Shown here: positions 8,956-17,959 of the stretch, in pieces
Layout of the letters: every line of letters starts with the position of its first letter
Position numbering within the stretch: the first letter of the stretch is position 1
From: Paenilisteria newyorkensis
Lineage (GTDB): Bacteria; Bacillota; Bacilli; Lactobacillales; Listeriaceae
DNA length: 64,000 nucleotides
Assembly: GCF_000766145.1 (NCBI RefSeq)
Contig: NZ_JNFB01000039.1
Location: forward strand, 1-64,000
Direction of reading: 5' to 3'
The notes under the pieces: generated by a model
The model's input: the letters and a program-made list of their open reading frames with translations, nothing else
Told to the model about the DNA's origin: nothing
The model's database searches: none
Made by a program: the position numbers and the translations under genes

Positions 8956-11022
8956 ATGAAAACACTATTACAAGACTACGGAGAAAGTTTTAGATTAGCA
9001 AGCGAAATTTCTATGAATCAAGATACAGAGAAATTAATTTATGTAGTTGAAAATTGGCAGAGCGTTAATGAAGCTATCAAGCCTATTTTTAATGATCTTA
9101 TTGAGAGTTTCGGATTCTATCCATATATTAAGAAAATTGATAATTTAGATACTGCGGGGCTTATTAGAAATGAATACCATAAATCCAATAATCTGATCAA
9201 CTCAGAAAATCAAAATATCACATTTCATTTTGAACAGAAACTTCTAGAAGAAAAAATTTCGAATAAAAAAAATTTGTTAATTTCCGCCCCAACTAGTTTT
9301 GGGAAAAGTCTTCTAATAGAAGAATTTGTAGCACGGAAAAAATATGCTAATATTTTAATTATTCAACCTACATTGGCTTTAATTGATGAGACTAGAAGAA
9401 AGTTAAAAAAATATGCTGATTTTTATAATATTATTGTAAATACGAAACAAAGCTTATTAGAAAGAAATTTGTTTATTCTTACAAGTGAGCGAGTACTAGA
9501 TATTTATTCGGAAATAAAAAATATTGACTTATTCATTGTTGATGAATTTTATAAAATATCTAATCATAAAAAGGATGGGAGAGCCAGTCAATTAAATATA
9601 GCCTTTTACAAAATAATGTCTAAAGAGCCACAACTTTTGCTACTAACACCAAATATTGACAATGTGAATAGTGAATTTATTGATAAATACAAATTAGAAT
9701 TTTTTAAAACAGAGTATAGTCTAGTTAACCAAAAAATACAAAAAGTGAGCTTTGTAAAAAATCAAAAGAAAGAAGCGTTGTTCAGACTGTTGCAAGATTT
9801 AGAAGAGCCTACTATAGTGTATGTTCAATCTCCTGCACGGGCTGAAAAATTGGCAAAAGAATATATAGAAAAGGTTACGACTACTGTTAAGAAGAGTTTT
9901 CCTATTTTTGAATGGATTGATGAAAATATTTCACCAAATTGGATGTTAAAGAATTTTCTTGAAAATGGTATTGGGTTACATAATGGTCAGTACCCACGCC
10001 ATATTGTAAATTCACAGCTTGATTATTTTAATAACAACAACTTAGATGTGATTTTTGCCACTACATCACTAATTGAAGGTGTCAATACAGTTGCGAAAAA
10101 TATTATTATTTTTGAAATGAAAAAAGGGGACAGGCGCGGGACTCAAAGTATTACATACTTTGATTTTAATAACATAAAAGGAAGAGCGGGTAGAATGATG
10201 AAACACTACACAGGGAATATATACTATTTTGATAACCCGCCAGAGAAACAGACGGAGAATCTTGATATCCCTATTATTGAACAAGACGAAGGATTACAAA
10301 GTGAAGTTTTAGTGAATTTAGAGAAAGATGATATAAAAGAACAAAGAAGAGAGGACTATAATCTATTAGTAATGAATATATCCGATGAGTTATTAGAAAT
10401 TTTTAAAAAGAATTATTATAGCGTAGAGAGTCAAAAAAAACTATACTCTTATCTAAGCTCGAATAAAGTATATCTTAATGAACTACTATGGTCCACTCCA
10501 ACTCCAAAATATGAAGTTTTAGTAAGAACCTTAGAAATAATCACGCAGCAGTTGGATGGTGAGAGCGGTAATACACATAAATTTTTGGCTCAAAAATGCC
10601 AACAAGTAATGCGAGATAATCTGAGGCTAGCAATTTCAAATGAAGTTCTATATCAAAAAGGGCTTCAGGCGAACAAAAATAAACAAGATAGAGAAATAGA
10701 AAATATGTCTATTTCTGTTATTTTGAAATTCCTAAAGAGCCAAGCGAAATATGAAATTCCTAAAAAAATGAAAATTTTAGAAAGCATTGTGAACTATCTT
10801 TCTTTAGACGAAAAAGCGGATTACTCAGCTTTTATTGCATTACTGGAACATGAAGGTATTGATGAAGAATTAAGTGTTTTATTGGATTTTGGAGTCCCAG
10901 CTTCAGCACTAAAAAAGATAGGAATTGCTCCAAATAGTGATGTTAGCACGTACATTAAACAAAATTTAGATAGTTTTGGATTTAATCAATACGAATTAGA
11001 TATCGTCAATAAAGCATTCTAA
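8956..11022 (+). CDS. hamB: Hachiman system DNA helicase HamB
   Basis: Superfamily 2 helicase partner of HamA, 688 residues. Motif I is SAPTSFGKS at 110-118, motif II is VDEFYK with D196 and E197, motif V is around 368-382 (TTSLIEGVNT) and motif VI is GRAGR at 409-413, an SF2 pattern close to Ski2/RecQ-like helicases. The C-terminal 250 residues are helical with no motif I recognise. Only one base separates it from the hamA stop, so the pair is one operon. Base use is AT-rich like hamA. No integrase or third gene accompanies them. Confidence 0.85.
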   Translation: MKTLLQDYGESFRLASEISMNQDTEKLIYVVENWQSVNEAIKPIFNDLIESFGFYPYIKKIDNLDTAGLIRNEYHKSNNLINSENQNITFHFEQKLLEEKISNKKNLLISAPTSFGKSLLIEEFVARKKYANILIIQPTLALIDETRRKLKKYADFYNIIVNTKQSLLERNLFILTSERVLDIYSEIKNIDLFIVDEFYKISNHKKDGRASQLNIAFYKIMSKEPQLLLLTPNIDNVNSEFIDKYKLEFFKTEYSLVNQKIQKVSFVKNQKKEALFRLLQDLEEPTIVYVQSPARAEKLAKEYIEKVTTTVKKSFPIFEWIDENISPNWMLKNFLENGIGLHNGQYPRHIVNSQLDYFNNNNLDVIFATTSLIEGVNTVAKNIIIFEMKKGDRRGTQSITYFDFNNIKGRAGRMMKHYTGNIYYFDNPPEKQTENLDIPIIEQDEGLQSEVLVNLEKDDIKEQRREDYNLLVMNISDELLEIFKKNYYSVESQKKLYSYLSSNKVYLNELLWSTPTPKYEVLVRTLEIITQQLDGESGNTHKFLAQKCQQVMRDNLRLAISNEVLYQKGLQANKNKQDREIENMSISVILKFLKSQAKYEIPKKMKILESIVNYLSLDEKADYSAFIALLEHEGIDEELSVLLDFGVPASALKKIGIAPNSDVSTYIKQNLDSFGFNQYELDIVNKAF

Positions 11023-11104
11023 GATAATTTAAATAAAAGAACCTGTAAGGAGAGGGTAAAATAGTATTCAAAAAAACGTGCGATTGGTTTGATATTTAAA
11101 ATAA

Positions 11105-11128
11105 AAACCCACTGTTTTCAGTGGGTTT
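11105..11128 (-). terminator. Terminator of tRNA-Arg (usable on both strands)
   Basis: AAACCCACTG and CAGTGGGTTT form a perfect 10-bp stem with a four-base loop. On the minus strand a T-rich run follows, ending tRNA-Arg transcription; on the plus strand it could also end hamAB mRNA, although its T-run is weak there. Confidence 0.8.
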
Positions 11129-11133
11129 GATTA

Positions 11134-11207
<74 letters not shown>

Positions 11208-11236
11208 GCACTATACAATTTTCACAGCCAAGTATC

Positions 11237-11265
11237 ATTCTATGATTTTTTCGGCGATTTGTCAA
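11237..11265 (-). promoter_or_regulatory. tRNA-Arg promoter
   Basis: On the minus strand TTGACA (11265-11260), a 17-nt spacer and TAGAAT (11242-11237), 30 nt before the tRNA 5' end. Confidence 0.8.
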
Positions 11266-11353
11266 TGGTTTTAGACAAACTTTCTAAAAAATATTCATAT
11301 TACTGCAAGTTTATCCATTTTTAGCGCTCCAATTGTCTTGCCCGCTTGAAAAA

Positions 11354-11893
11354 CTAGTTGTTCTTCACAAGCGGGAATGTTTGCGTTAGTTCGGTTAATT
11401 CGACATCATCAAGCGTCATAAAGCGAATCGTCACGCCTTTATCTGTTGCATCAATCAAGGCATACGTCTTATCTTGAACGCGTCCTCTTGGAAGTGAAAT
11501 GCTGCCAGGATTCAAAATAATCGTGTTATCCAGCATATCAACGCCTAATTCATGCGAATGACCAAAGAAAACAAAATCAGCATTCAATTCACGCGCGCGA
11601 TAACGCAGGTTCATCAACGTCATCTTGATATTATACAAATGACCATGTGTCGTGAAAATACGATAACCATCAACCACGCCGACCCAATCATTTGGATAAT
11701 CCGAGCCGAAGTCACAGTTTCCCCGAACTGTATGGAATCCTTGCATCGCGGGATCGTCTTTTTCAAGCTCAGAATCGCCGCAATGAATCATCGCATCAAC
11801 ATTTCTTTCATATTTTTCCTTCAAATGGATGAGACAGTCGCGTTCATGATGACTGTCACTGACTACTAGTAATTTCAAATTATTCTCCCCCAT
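11354..11893 (-). CDS. ysnB: Metallophosphoesterase, YfcE/MJ0936 family
   Basis: Calcineurin-like phosphoesterase of 179 residues with the metal-binding sequence DSHH near residue 14, HCGDSE, GNCD, THGH and the late GHSHE. The family hydrolyses phosphodiesters in vitro; the cellular substrate is not established. It is the last gene of the racE-rph-rdgB-ysnB cluster, 17 nt after rdgB, as in B. subtilis. The ATG at 11893 begins MGENNLKLLVVSDSH. Confidence 0.88.
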   Translation of the reverse strand: MGENNLKLLVVSDSHHERDCLIHLKEKYERNVDAMIHCGDSELEKDDPAMQGFHTVRGNCDFGSDYPNDWVGVVDGYRIFTTHGHLYNIKMTLMNLRYRARELNADFVFFGHSHELGVDMLDNTIILNPGSISLPRGRVQDKTYALIDATDKGVTIRFMTLDDVELTELTQTFPLVKNN

Positions 11894-11910
11894 CTTCTTA
11901 CACTTTCTTA

Positions 11911-12516
11911 TTATACAATCTTTTCGAGCAATTGGTCTATATTTTTCGCAACTTTTTCTAAAGCTTTTGCGCGATGGCTAATTTTATTCTTCTGTTCAGC
12001 ACTAATTTCAGCCATGGATTTATCAAAATCGGGCAAGTAGAAGAGGGGATCATAGCCGAAACCATTTTCTCCCTGTGCGGCGGTCAATATTTGCCCAGCG
12101 CATTCCCCAGTGAAAAATTCCGTCGCCTCGCCAGGAAAAGCAATCGCAAGCGTACAATGGAACTTGGCTTGGCGCGCATCATTTGACACGCCTGTAAGCT
12201 CTCTCAACAGTTTTTCGTTATTGTCGGCATCATTATGCTGATTTCCGGCATAACGCGCAGAATACACGCCTGGCGCGCCGTCTAGCGCATCGACAATCAA
12301 GCCGGAATCATCACCAATCACGACTTGTCCAATCTGCTCTGCCACCGTTTCCGCTTTCAACGCTGCATTCTCCGCAAACGTCGTACCAGTTTCCTCAATC
12401 TCGCCAATTTCCGGAAAATCCGACAACGTCAAAATTTCAATACCATGCGCGCCAAAAAGCTTCTCGAATTCCCGTGCTTTCCCGACGTTATTCGTTGCAA
12501 CTACAAGCTTCTTCAT
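11911..12516 (-). CDS. rdgB: dITP/XTP pyrophosphatase (RdgB/HAM1)
   Basis: House-cleaning NTPase that hydrolyses dITP, ITP and XTP to monophosphates, keeping deaminated purines out of DNA and RNA. Family motifs are visible: [11 protein letters not shown] at the N-terminus, [24 protein letters not shown] and the closing SHRAKAL. The length of 201 residues is normal. The ATG at 12516 overlaps the rph stop in an ATGA arrangement. Confidence 0.95.
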   Translation of the reverse strand: MKKLVVATNNVGKAREFEKLFGAHGIEILTLSDFPEIGEIEETGTTFAENAALKAETVAEQIGQVVIGDDSGLIVDALDGAPGVYSARYAGNQHNDADNNEKLLRELTGVSNDARQAKFHCTLAIAFPGEATEFFTGECAGQILTAAQGENGFGYDPLFYLPDFDKSMAEISAEQKNKISHRAKALEKVAKNIDQLLEKIV

Positions 12517-13262
12517 TCCGCAGCGCCTCCGATCAAGCCAGCCGTCGTGCCCAGAATATCCTTTTGCAAAGCGACTAGTTCCTGAATTCCTTTTTTACCT
12601 AATGTCAAAAGTTCGCTTAGTTCTTCCTCTGAAAAAGTAGCTTCCTCGCCGGTTCCTTGCAGCTCCACGAAGCGCCCAGCACCCGTCATCACGAGATTCA
12701 TGTCCACCGCTGCCGCACTATCTTCCACATAATTCAAATCAAGCGCCGTGTCGCCGTTTTCCAACAAGCCAACACTCGTCGCAGCCAGAAAATCCTTGAC
12801 TGGAAATTTCGCAAAAGGGGTCACCTCATGCAACTTCCCGATTGCAATCACCATCGCCACAAATGCGCCAGTAATCGATGCCGTACGCGTACCACCATCC
12901 GCTTGAATCACGTCGCAATCTAACCAAATCGTCCGTTCGCCTAGCGCATCCAAATCAACCACCGCGCGCAAAGAACGACCAATCAAACGTTGGATCTCCA
13001 TCGTCCGCCCAGTCACTTTTCCCTTCGAAGATTCGCGAATATTTCGGCGTTCCGTCGCACGAGGTAACATCGCGTACTCCGCTGAAACCCAGCCACGGCC
13101 TTCTCCGCGCATGAAAGGTGGCACACGATCTTCCACAGAAGCAGAACAAATCACTTTCGTATCGCCAACCGTAATTAAAATCGAGCCTTCCGGATGCTTT
13201 ATGTACCCAGGAACCATCTCTATTTGACGCAGCTCGTCCTTTTCTCTACCGTCGAATCTCAT
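12513..13262 (-). CDS. rph: Ribonuclease PH
   Basis: Phosphate-dependent 3'-5' exoribonuclease that trims tRNA 3' ends. RNase PH signatures seen are MRFDGR at the start, [31 protein letters not shown] and [15 protein letters not shown]. Coding starts possible are GTG at 13265 or ATG at 13262; the ATG shares one base with the racE stop (TGATG) and gives the standard MRFDGR N-terminus, so it is chosen here (249 residues). Confidence 0.95.
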   Translation of the reverse strand: MRFDGREKDELRQIEMVPGYIKHPEGSILITVGDTKVICSASVEDRVPPFMRGEGRGWVSAEYAMLPRATERRNIRESSKGKVTGRTMEIQRLIGRSLRAVVDLDALGERTIWLDCDVIQADGGTRTASITGAFVAMVIAIGKLHEVTPFAKFPVKDFLAATSVGLLENGDTALDLNYVEDSAAAVDMNLVMTGAGRFVELQGTGEEATFSEEELSELLTLGKKGIQELVALQKDILGTTAGLIGGAAE

Positions 13263-14068
13263 CACGACGCACCCCCTAATTTAATATGTTCCACTTGCAT
13301 ATCTGGAACATCTAGCCAATCTTGCGCAATATCTTGAAAAATGGAGACCGAACCAGTCGTGAAAAAACGATGATTCACGCCAATTTCGTCATGATCCAGC
13401 AAATCATGATAATCAAGCAAAGCGCTGACCTCGCTTGCCGTTTCCTCGCCAGAATTAATAACCGCGACATCCGAGCCCATAAAATTCTCAATCAATGTTT
13501 TGAGTAGCGGATAATGTGTACAGCCCAGAATAATCGTATCTATTTTCGTACTCTTCAGCGGGAGTAGGGATTCCGCAACGATTTTTTTCGCAATCGCGCT
13601 TTTATACTCACGACTTTCAACGACCGATACAAACTTCGGGCAGGCAAGCGAATCCACTTCGACACGGCGATTTAGGCCTTTCAAAGCTTTCGGATACGCC
13701 ATGCTTTGCACCGTTCCAATCGTACCAAGGACGCCAATCCGGTTGTTTTGCGTTGCTTTTAAAGCCGCGCGAGAACCGGGTTGAATAACACCGATAACCG
13801 GGATATCTAGTTTGGCACGAATATCCGTCAAAGCCGCTGCTGTCGCCGTATTACAAGCGATAACGAGCATTTTTATATTGCGATCTACGAGGAAATTCGT
13901 CATCTCCCACGTAAATTGATTCACTTCTTGACTATCACGTGGGCCATACGGGCAACGTGCGGTGTCACCTAGATAATATATTTGTTCATGGGGAAGCTGT
14001 TTCAGGACCTCTTTGACAACCGTCAGTCCACCAACGCCCGAATCAATAAAACCAATTGCTCTTTTCAC
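13262..14068 (-). CDS. racE: Glutamate racemase
   Basis: Makes D-glutamate for peptidoglycan (also called murI). The 268-residue protein has both catalytic cysteine contexts: [11 protein letters not shown] (about 70-80) and GCTHYPLL (about 182-189), plus the N-terminal DSGVGGLTV. The start is GTG at 14068 behind TTGAGGCG. It is first in a coupled four-gene minus-strand operon with rph, rdgB and ysnB. The 202-nt gap to the divergent yslB holds AT-rich sequence with TATAAT-like boxes on both strands but no convincing -35. Confidence 0.95.
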   Translation of the reverse strand: MKRAIGFIDSGVGGLTVVKEVLKQLPHEQIYYLGDTARCPYGPRDSQEVNQFTWEMTNFLVDRNIKMLVIACNTATAAALTDIRAKLDIPVIGVIQPGSRAALKATQNNRIGVLGTIGTVQSMAYPKALKGLNRRVEVDSLACPKFVSVVESREYKSAIAKKIVAESLLPLKSTKIDTIILGCTHYPLLKTLIENFMGSDVAVINSGEETASEVSALLDYHDLLDHDEIGVNHRFFTTGSVSIFQDIAQDWLDVPDMQVEHIKLGGAS

Positions 14069-14270
14069 ACGTTTCGCCTCAATTTCTATATTTTCGTCTT
14101 CCTATAAGTATACTACAAATTTGGATTATACTCTCCATTTTCTTATTTTTTCACCGTTTTCGCAAGTTTTTTGCCGATTTTATAGTTTTTTTACGAATTT
14201 TGTAGGTTGATGTTTCTATTTTGGAGGTTTTCTGGGTATAATAAGTGGAGAAGAAAGCGGGGTACTGTGA

Positions 14271-14726
14271 ATGACAGAAAATAATGAAATTGTAAATGAA
14301 AAAATGATACCGGTTTTTGGATACGAATTAATTCGCGATACGCTATTGCCAAATGTGTTAGGTGAAGAAACGCCACACATTCTATACTGGGCAGGCAAAG
14401 AGCTCGCGCGCAAATATCCACTGGAAACGCTAGACGAGCTGGCTGACTTTTTCCAAAAAGCATCGTTCGGCGAATTAGAAGTGAGCAGTGAGAAAAAGGA
14501 CGAGATGCATATTTTGTTGCGTGGCGAAATGGTGGCACTCCGCTTGACGAATGACAGCAACGCAACGTTCAAGCTAGAGGCCGGCTTTATCGCAGAACAA
14601 ATTCAGCACCAGAAGAAATTGTATTCAGAAAGCTATGAAGAAGTCGATAAACGTAAGAAAACCGTGAAAATTGTCGTGAAATGGGATCGTAAAGAAAGTG
14701 TTTCCGACGACGAAATTGTAAGCTAA
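14271..14726 (+). CDS. yslB: YslB family protein (DUF2507)
   Basis: Small cytoplasmic protein of 151 residues of unknown biochemical role. It matches the YslB pattern: FGYELIRDTLLPNVLG near the N-terminus, then ILYWAGKELARKYPL, a central GFIAEQIQ helix and a basic C-terminus. In B. subtilis yslB sits close after lysC, matching the loose neighbourhood here. The ATG at 14271 lies 8 nt after a GCGGGG site, and TATAAT at 14237-14242 may be its -10. A hairpin with a T-run follows. Confidence 0.8.
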   Translation: MTENNEIVNEKMIPVFGYELIRDTLLPNVLGEETPHILYWAGKELARKYPLETLDELADFFQKASFGELEVSSEKKDEMHILLRGEMVALRLTNDSNATFKLEAGFIAEQIQHQKKLYSESYEEVDKRKKTVKIVVKWDRKESVSDDEIVS

Positions 14727-14733
14727 TAATGAC

Positions 14734-14770
14734 AACAGGTATTCTGATTTCACATAGGGTACCTGTTTTT
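14734..14770 (+). terminator. Possible yslB terminator
   Basis: AACAGGTA (14734-14741) pairs with TACCTGTT (14760-14767) and runs into T's. The 18-nt loop makes it only moderately strong. Confidence 0.5.
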
Positions 14771-14785
14771 ATGGAGGTGTGAGTG

Positions 14786-15268
14786 ATGAAAATACCGAAA
14801 ACCAATGTCGGCAGAATTTTGGATCAGCGGAAAATACCGTACGAACTCTACCAAATTCCGTTTCAAGACAAGCATATGGATGCTGTGACGGTCGCGATGG
14901 ATCTCGATTTACCGCCAGATAAAATCTACAAAACCCTCGTGACAAAAGGTGACAAAACAGGCGTCATTGTTGCATGCATTCCAGGAAATCAAGAACTCGA
15001 TTTAAAACTACTAGCCAAGGCAAGCGAGAATAAAAAAATAGAGATGCTTCCGATGAAGGATTTAGAAAGTGTCACAGGATACATACGTGGCGGTTGTTCG
15101 CCGATTGGCATGAAGAAACTGTTTCCGACTTTTATCGCGGATGCTGCGGAATCACAAGACTGTATTTTGGTTTCGGCAGGCAAACGAGGCTTTCAAGTAG
15201 GGGTAAATCCACAAGCGTTGGCGCAAGTCGTGCAGGCGCAGTTTGTGGCGATTAGTCGAGATATGTAG
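14786..15268 (+). CDS. ybaK: Cys-tRNA(Pro) deacylase, YbaK/EbsC family
   Basis: Trans-editing enzyme that removes cysteine or similar amino acids mis-attached to tRNA-Pro. The 160-residue YbaK fold is recognisable from DAVTVAMDLDLPPDKIYKTL, the conserved lysine and the GGCSPIGMKK loop (about 111-120). GTG at 14783 and ATG at 14786 are both possible; the ATG is 8 nt from GGAGG and is preferred. It is followed by a terminator shared with the convergent tRNA-Ser. Confidence 0.88.
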   Translation: MKIPKTNVGRILDQRKIPYELYQIPFQDKHMDAVTVAMDLDLPPDKIYKTLVTKGDKTGVIVACIPGNQELDLKLLAKASENKKIEMLPMKDLESVTGYIRGGCSPIGMKKLFPTFIADAAESQDCILVSAGKRGFQVGVNPQALAQVVQAQFVAISRDM

Positions 15269-15272
15269 GCAA

Positions 15273-15307
15273 AAAAAGATCCGAATCAAGTAGACTCGGA
15301 TCTTTTT
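15273..15307. terminator. Bidirectional terminator between ybaK and tRNA-Ser
   Basis: AAAAAGATCCGA and TCGGATCTTTTT form a 12-bp stem with an 11-nt loop; it gives a T-run on either strand. Confidence 0.85.
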
Positions 15308-15318
15308 CATATTAATGA

Positions 15319-15408
15319 AGGAGGAAGAGGGATTCGAACCCCCGCGCGGTCTTACCCGCCTGTCGGTTTTCAAGACCGATCCCTTCAGCCAAACTTGGGT
15401 ATTCCTCC
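15319..15408 (-). tRNA. tRNA-Ser(TGA)
   Basis: Class II tRNA on the minus strand. The acceptor stem is GGAGGAA/TTCCTCC, the anticodon TGA is opposite TCA at 15370-15372, a long variable arm is present and the T arm has GGGTTCGAATCCC. CCA is not encoded. Confidence 0.95.
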
Positions 15409-15555
15409 ATAAGCACAAGACTTATTGTATCACGATTTTTTTCGTTTGCCAATACCTAAATGAAAAAAATTTGCATAAATAGTAATCGCGAGGAAATGTA
15501 TTCATTTTTGTAGGTGAGTAGAGACATTAATGATAATATACATGACAAAAAAACG

Positions 15556-15584
15556 TTGCATCTTGTAGCGAATAAAAGTACAAT
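15556..15584 (+). promoter_or_regulatory. Promoter of the RsbR-N-like gene at 15620
   Basis: TTGCAT at 15556-15561, a 17-nt spacer and TACAAT at 15579-15584, 35 nt before the start codon. Confidence 0.65.
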
Positions 15585-15619
15585 TAAGTTATGTCTTATA
15601 ACCAAAAGGTGGCGCGTAA

Positions 15620-16072
15620 ATGCATGAAAAGCTGATATCTAATGAGATTACGAAACTTTTTTCAAAGGAAATTTTCCGTTTTGCTGAGTTCTGGTTTGAT
15701 AATTACTACACAACAGGTATTGACGACCTCGTTTTAGAAGAACATCCTGAATTCGTGCAACTTTACCGAACGACGATTGTCAAAACTGTATCGAGTGGCC
15801 TGCGAGGTATTGGTGGCGGTGGCTACTCTCAACTCGATTACTACAATCTCGGGAAAACAGAAGCACAGAACGGGCTAACAGCAGAAGATGCACTACGAAA
15901 TCGCGATTCCTTCGAAGCGGCGATGGAAGCTTTTTTGCTAAAGCGTAAAAAAGAAGGCGCGATGGACGTGACCGAGCAAGAAATAAAGTATTATTTGGAT
16001 GAACTAATTGCATTCCACGATACCATCATGCCGATTATTTTGCAGGGGTATAGTGATTATGCGAAGAAATAG
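15620..16072 (+). CDS. Stand-alone RsbR N-terminal-like helical protein
   Basis: A soluble 150-residue helical protein. I compared it by eye with the N-terminal globin-like domain of RsbR stressosome proteins: a first helix ending in a Trp (FAEFWFDNYY, about 22-31), a central helix with EDALRNRDSFEAAMEAFL, and a last helix ending near QGYSDY. The same pattern is found in the protein at 58078. There is no STAS domain, so it cannot replace a full RsbR. The function is unknown; it might sense or bind a partner. It has its own promoter and terminator. The ATG at 15620 follows AAAGGTGG. Confidence 0.6.
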   Translation: MHEKLISNEITKLFSKEIFRFAEFWFDNYYTTGIDDLVLEEHPEFVQLYRTTIVKTVSSGLRGIGGGGYSQLDYYNLGKTEAQNGLTAEDALRNRDSFEAAMEAFLLKRKKEGAMDVTEQEIKYYLDELIAFHDTIMPIILQGYSDYAKK

Positions 16073-16081
16073 CAAATAAGG

Positions 16082-16134
16082 AAGGAGAGTATTTATCGAT
16101 TATCCATCGGCAAATATTCTCCTTCTGTTTTTTT
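16082..16134 (+). terminator. Terminator after the gene at 15620
   Basis: AAGGAGAGTATTT (16082-16094) pairs with AAATATTCTCCTT (16112-16124) with one wobble, followed by seven T's at 16128-16134. Confidence 0.8.
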
Positions 16135-16549
16135 AACCGTTAATCGCATTAGGGTCCATGTAAAGTACTTCCCACAAATGTCCATCAATATCTTGAAAAC
16201 TCCAACTATACATAAATCCTTCATCCATCTTCTCGTTCGATGTCGTTCCGCCTGCCGCAAGAGCTTTCTCGACGAATTGGTCAACCTCCGCACGACTACT
16301 TACCGAAATCGACATAATCGCCTCCGTTATCGTTTTCGAGTCGGCGATAGATTTCTTCGTAAAGTTTTGGAAGAATTTCTCCACGAGCAACATCACGAAC
16401 GCGCCCTCATTTACAATCATGCAGGTTGCGTTTTCATCTGTGAATTGCGGGTTAAATTCAAAGCCAAGCGCTGTGTAGAACGCGATCGATTTCTCTAAAT
16501 CCGACACTGCTAAATTAACAAAAAGCAAATTTGGTTGTTCTGCCATCAT
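16133..16549 (-). CDS. VOC family (glyoxalase/dioxygenase-like) protein
   Basis: 138 residues with the two beta-alpha-beta-beta-beta modules of the vicinal oxygen chelate fold: LAVSDLEKSIAFYTALGF at the N-terminus and FQDIDGHLWEVLYMDP at the C-terminus. Members include glyoxalases, antibiotic-binding proteins and many uncharacterised enzymes; the substrate cannot be told. The start is ATG at 16549 or 16546, both suitably placed after GGAGG at 16559-16555. It lies on its own between a convergent gene and a FusB-like operon. Confidence 0.8.
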   Translation of the reverse strand: MMAEQPNLLFVNLAVSDLEKSIAFYTALGFEFNPQFTDENATCMIVNEGAFVMLLVEKFFQNFTKKSIADSKTITEAIMSISVSSRAEVDQFVEKALAAGGTTSNEKMDEGFMYSWSFQDIDGHLWEVLYMDPNAING

Positions 16550-16589
16550 TCATACCTCCTTTAATTTATCTTTATTAGTATACCCAGAT

Positions 16590-17231
16590 TCAGGATTTCA
16601 ACTCACGAATAAAAGCATCCAACCGATCCGTACTTTGCACATGCGCACTACAAACGAGGCTATCAGCGCAAATATATTGACCAATCGCGCGGAAATTATC
16701 TGTATTTCCTTTTGCCTTAATATCTGCTTTAAACAAACCGACACGCTCATTCTGATGGCAAAAAGCGCAGATTCCTTTCTTAGATACAGGAATAAAGTTG
16801 CCTTGAACACCAGTTAATTTCCCGTCATGATTAGCGATAATGAACTTCTTCTGAGCGCCGGTATCGTTCCACCCTAGAAATACAAGCCGTTCCATTTCCG
16901 CATCAGGCAGGGTAGGAGCCTTCAATTTCTTCGCTTTCGGAAACAATTTTTTCACCGTCATATCCGTCACAATAGGGAAGGGCAACAGAAACGCCTGCAA
17001 CCGTTCGTCAAACTGAGCAAGTTCCTCCTCGGAATGAATATGAAAAATCTCCCCAATAAGCTGTTCCTGCTCAGGTTCCAATGATTCAAAAATTGCCTGA
17101 GCCTTATCAATACACGAGAACCGCAGCGCATTTTTAACCCCTTCATCGTTCGTGTTTTGCGCGCCATAAAAAGCATTCATCGCTTGTTTTAAAATAAAAT
17201 GATAATTAGCATTCGTCATAAAAGCTTGCAT
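16590..17231 (-). CDS. FusB/FusC-type elongation factor G-binding protein
   Basis: 213 residues resembling FusB-family proteins, which bind EF-G and release it from the ribosome when fusidic acid traps it. The N-terminal half is helical. The C-terminal half has a treble-clef zinc finger: ICAFCHQ at about 153-159 and YICADSLVCSAHV near 186-198, giving the expected cysteine/histidine ligands. Chromosomal Listeria members of this family have been described as conferring low-level fusidic acid tolerance; resistance here is inferred. The start is ATG at 17231, two bases after the stop of the tetR gene, so the two are one operon. Confidence 0.8.
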   Translation of the reverse strand: MQAFMTNANYHFILKQAMNAFYGAQNTNDEGVKNALRFSCIDKAQAIFESLEPEQEQLIGEIFHIHSEEELAQFDERLQAFLLPFPIVTDMTVKKLFPKAKKLKAPTLPDAEMERLVFLGWNDTGAQKKFIIANHDGKLTGVQGNFIPVSKKGICAFCHQNERVGLFKADIKAKGNTDNFRAIGQYICADSLVCSAHVQSTDRLDAFIRELKS

Positions 17232-17233
17232 TT

Positions 17234-17809
17234 TTACATCTCCTTCTGTGTCCCGTGGAAGAAAAACCGCTCCGTCAAAGCAACAATTTGATCTTCCAGG
17301 ACGCCTTCTTTTAATAAATAGTCAAAAATAGCCGGATCGAACAAATGGATAAAATACGAAACTAAAAAGGGAGTAGGGTAAACCGGATCAATCAAACGCT
17401 GCGCCTGCAAGTGCTTAAACAAAACACCGAGTTCACCTAAAATATGTTCGAAAATCCGTACGAGTTCCGTTGTTCCCGTCATATCAGGCTTATTCCGCAG
17501 CACAAAAATAAAGTAAGGATTTCGAATAATCGTCCGAATCAATGTTTTCAATTTCATCAAACTATCGTCCACGTTAATCATCGTTTCCCGCATCATCTGC
17601 AAAAAATTCTGCGCATTGCGCTCCATGATACGCGCAATAATCGCATCTTTATTCGAAAAATGGTTATACAGCGTCCCTTTTGAAATCCCGACAGCAAGTG
17701 CGAGCTCATCCATATTCAGTTGATTGTCCGCCGTTTGGAATAACATATTTTCCGCCTGCGCTAGTATAAGTTGTTCTCGGTCGTACTTTTGCTGTTCCTT
17801 CCAATTCAT
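17234..17809 (-). CDS. TetR/AcrR family transcriptional regulator
   Basis: 191 residues with an N-terminal helix-turn-helix (about 32-56, DELALAVGISKGTLYNHFSNK) and a helical ligand-binding C-terminal domain. It precedes a FusB-like gene by two bases, so it probably controls its own operon. Inverted half-sites directly downstream of its -10 box fit autorepression. The inducing ligand is unknown. The ATG at 17809 begins MNWKEQQKYDRE. Confidence 0.85.
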   Translation of the reverse strand: MNWKEQQKYDREQLILAQAENMLFQTADNQLNMDELALAVGISKGTLYNHFSNKDAIIARIMERNAQNFLQMMRETMINVDDSLMKLKTLIRTIIRNPYFIFVLRNKPDMTGTTELVRIFEHILGELGVLFKHLQAQRLIDPVYPTPFLVSYFIHLFDPAIFDYLLKEGVLEDQIVALTERFFFHGTQKEM

Positions 17810-17830
17810 TTAGAGGCCACCTTTAAACAT

Positions 17831-17856
17831 TGAGTCATATTTTGACTTCGGAGTCA
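17831..17856. promoter_or_regulatory. Probable TetR operator
   Basis: Three alternating half-sites: TGAGTCA (17831-17837), TGACTTC (17843-17849) and GAGTCA (17851-17856), giving two overlapping inverted repeats. They lie at about +5 to +30 of the tetR-fusB transcript, a classic place for repression. Confidence 0.55.
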
Positions 17857-17867
17857 TTTTTTAATAT

Positions 17868-17896
17868 AGTATAAAACCAAACCGGCGAAATGTCAA
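17868..17896 (-). promoter_or_regulatory. tetR-fusB-like operon promoter
   Basis: On the minus strand TTGACA (17896-17891), a 17-nt spacer and TATACT (17873-17868): a near-consensus promoter, consistent with a need for a repressor. Confidence 0.8.
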
Positions 17897-17959
17897 GAAG
17901 TGCTAGTCATAAGCTCCAAAATTTGATAGGATAGTAGAAAAAGAAAAGGGGCGTGACAA

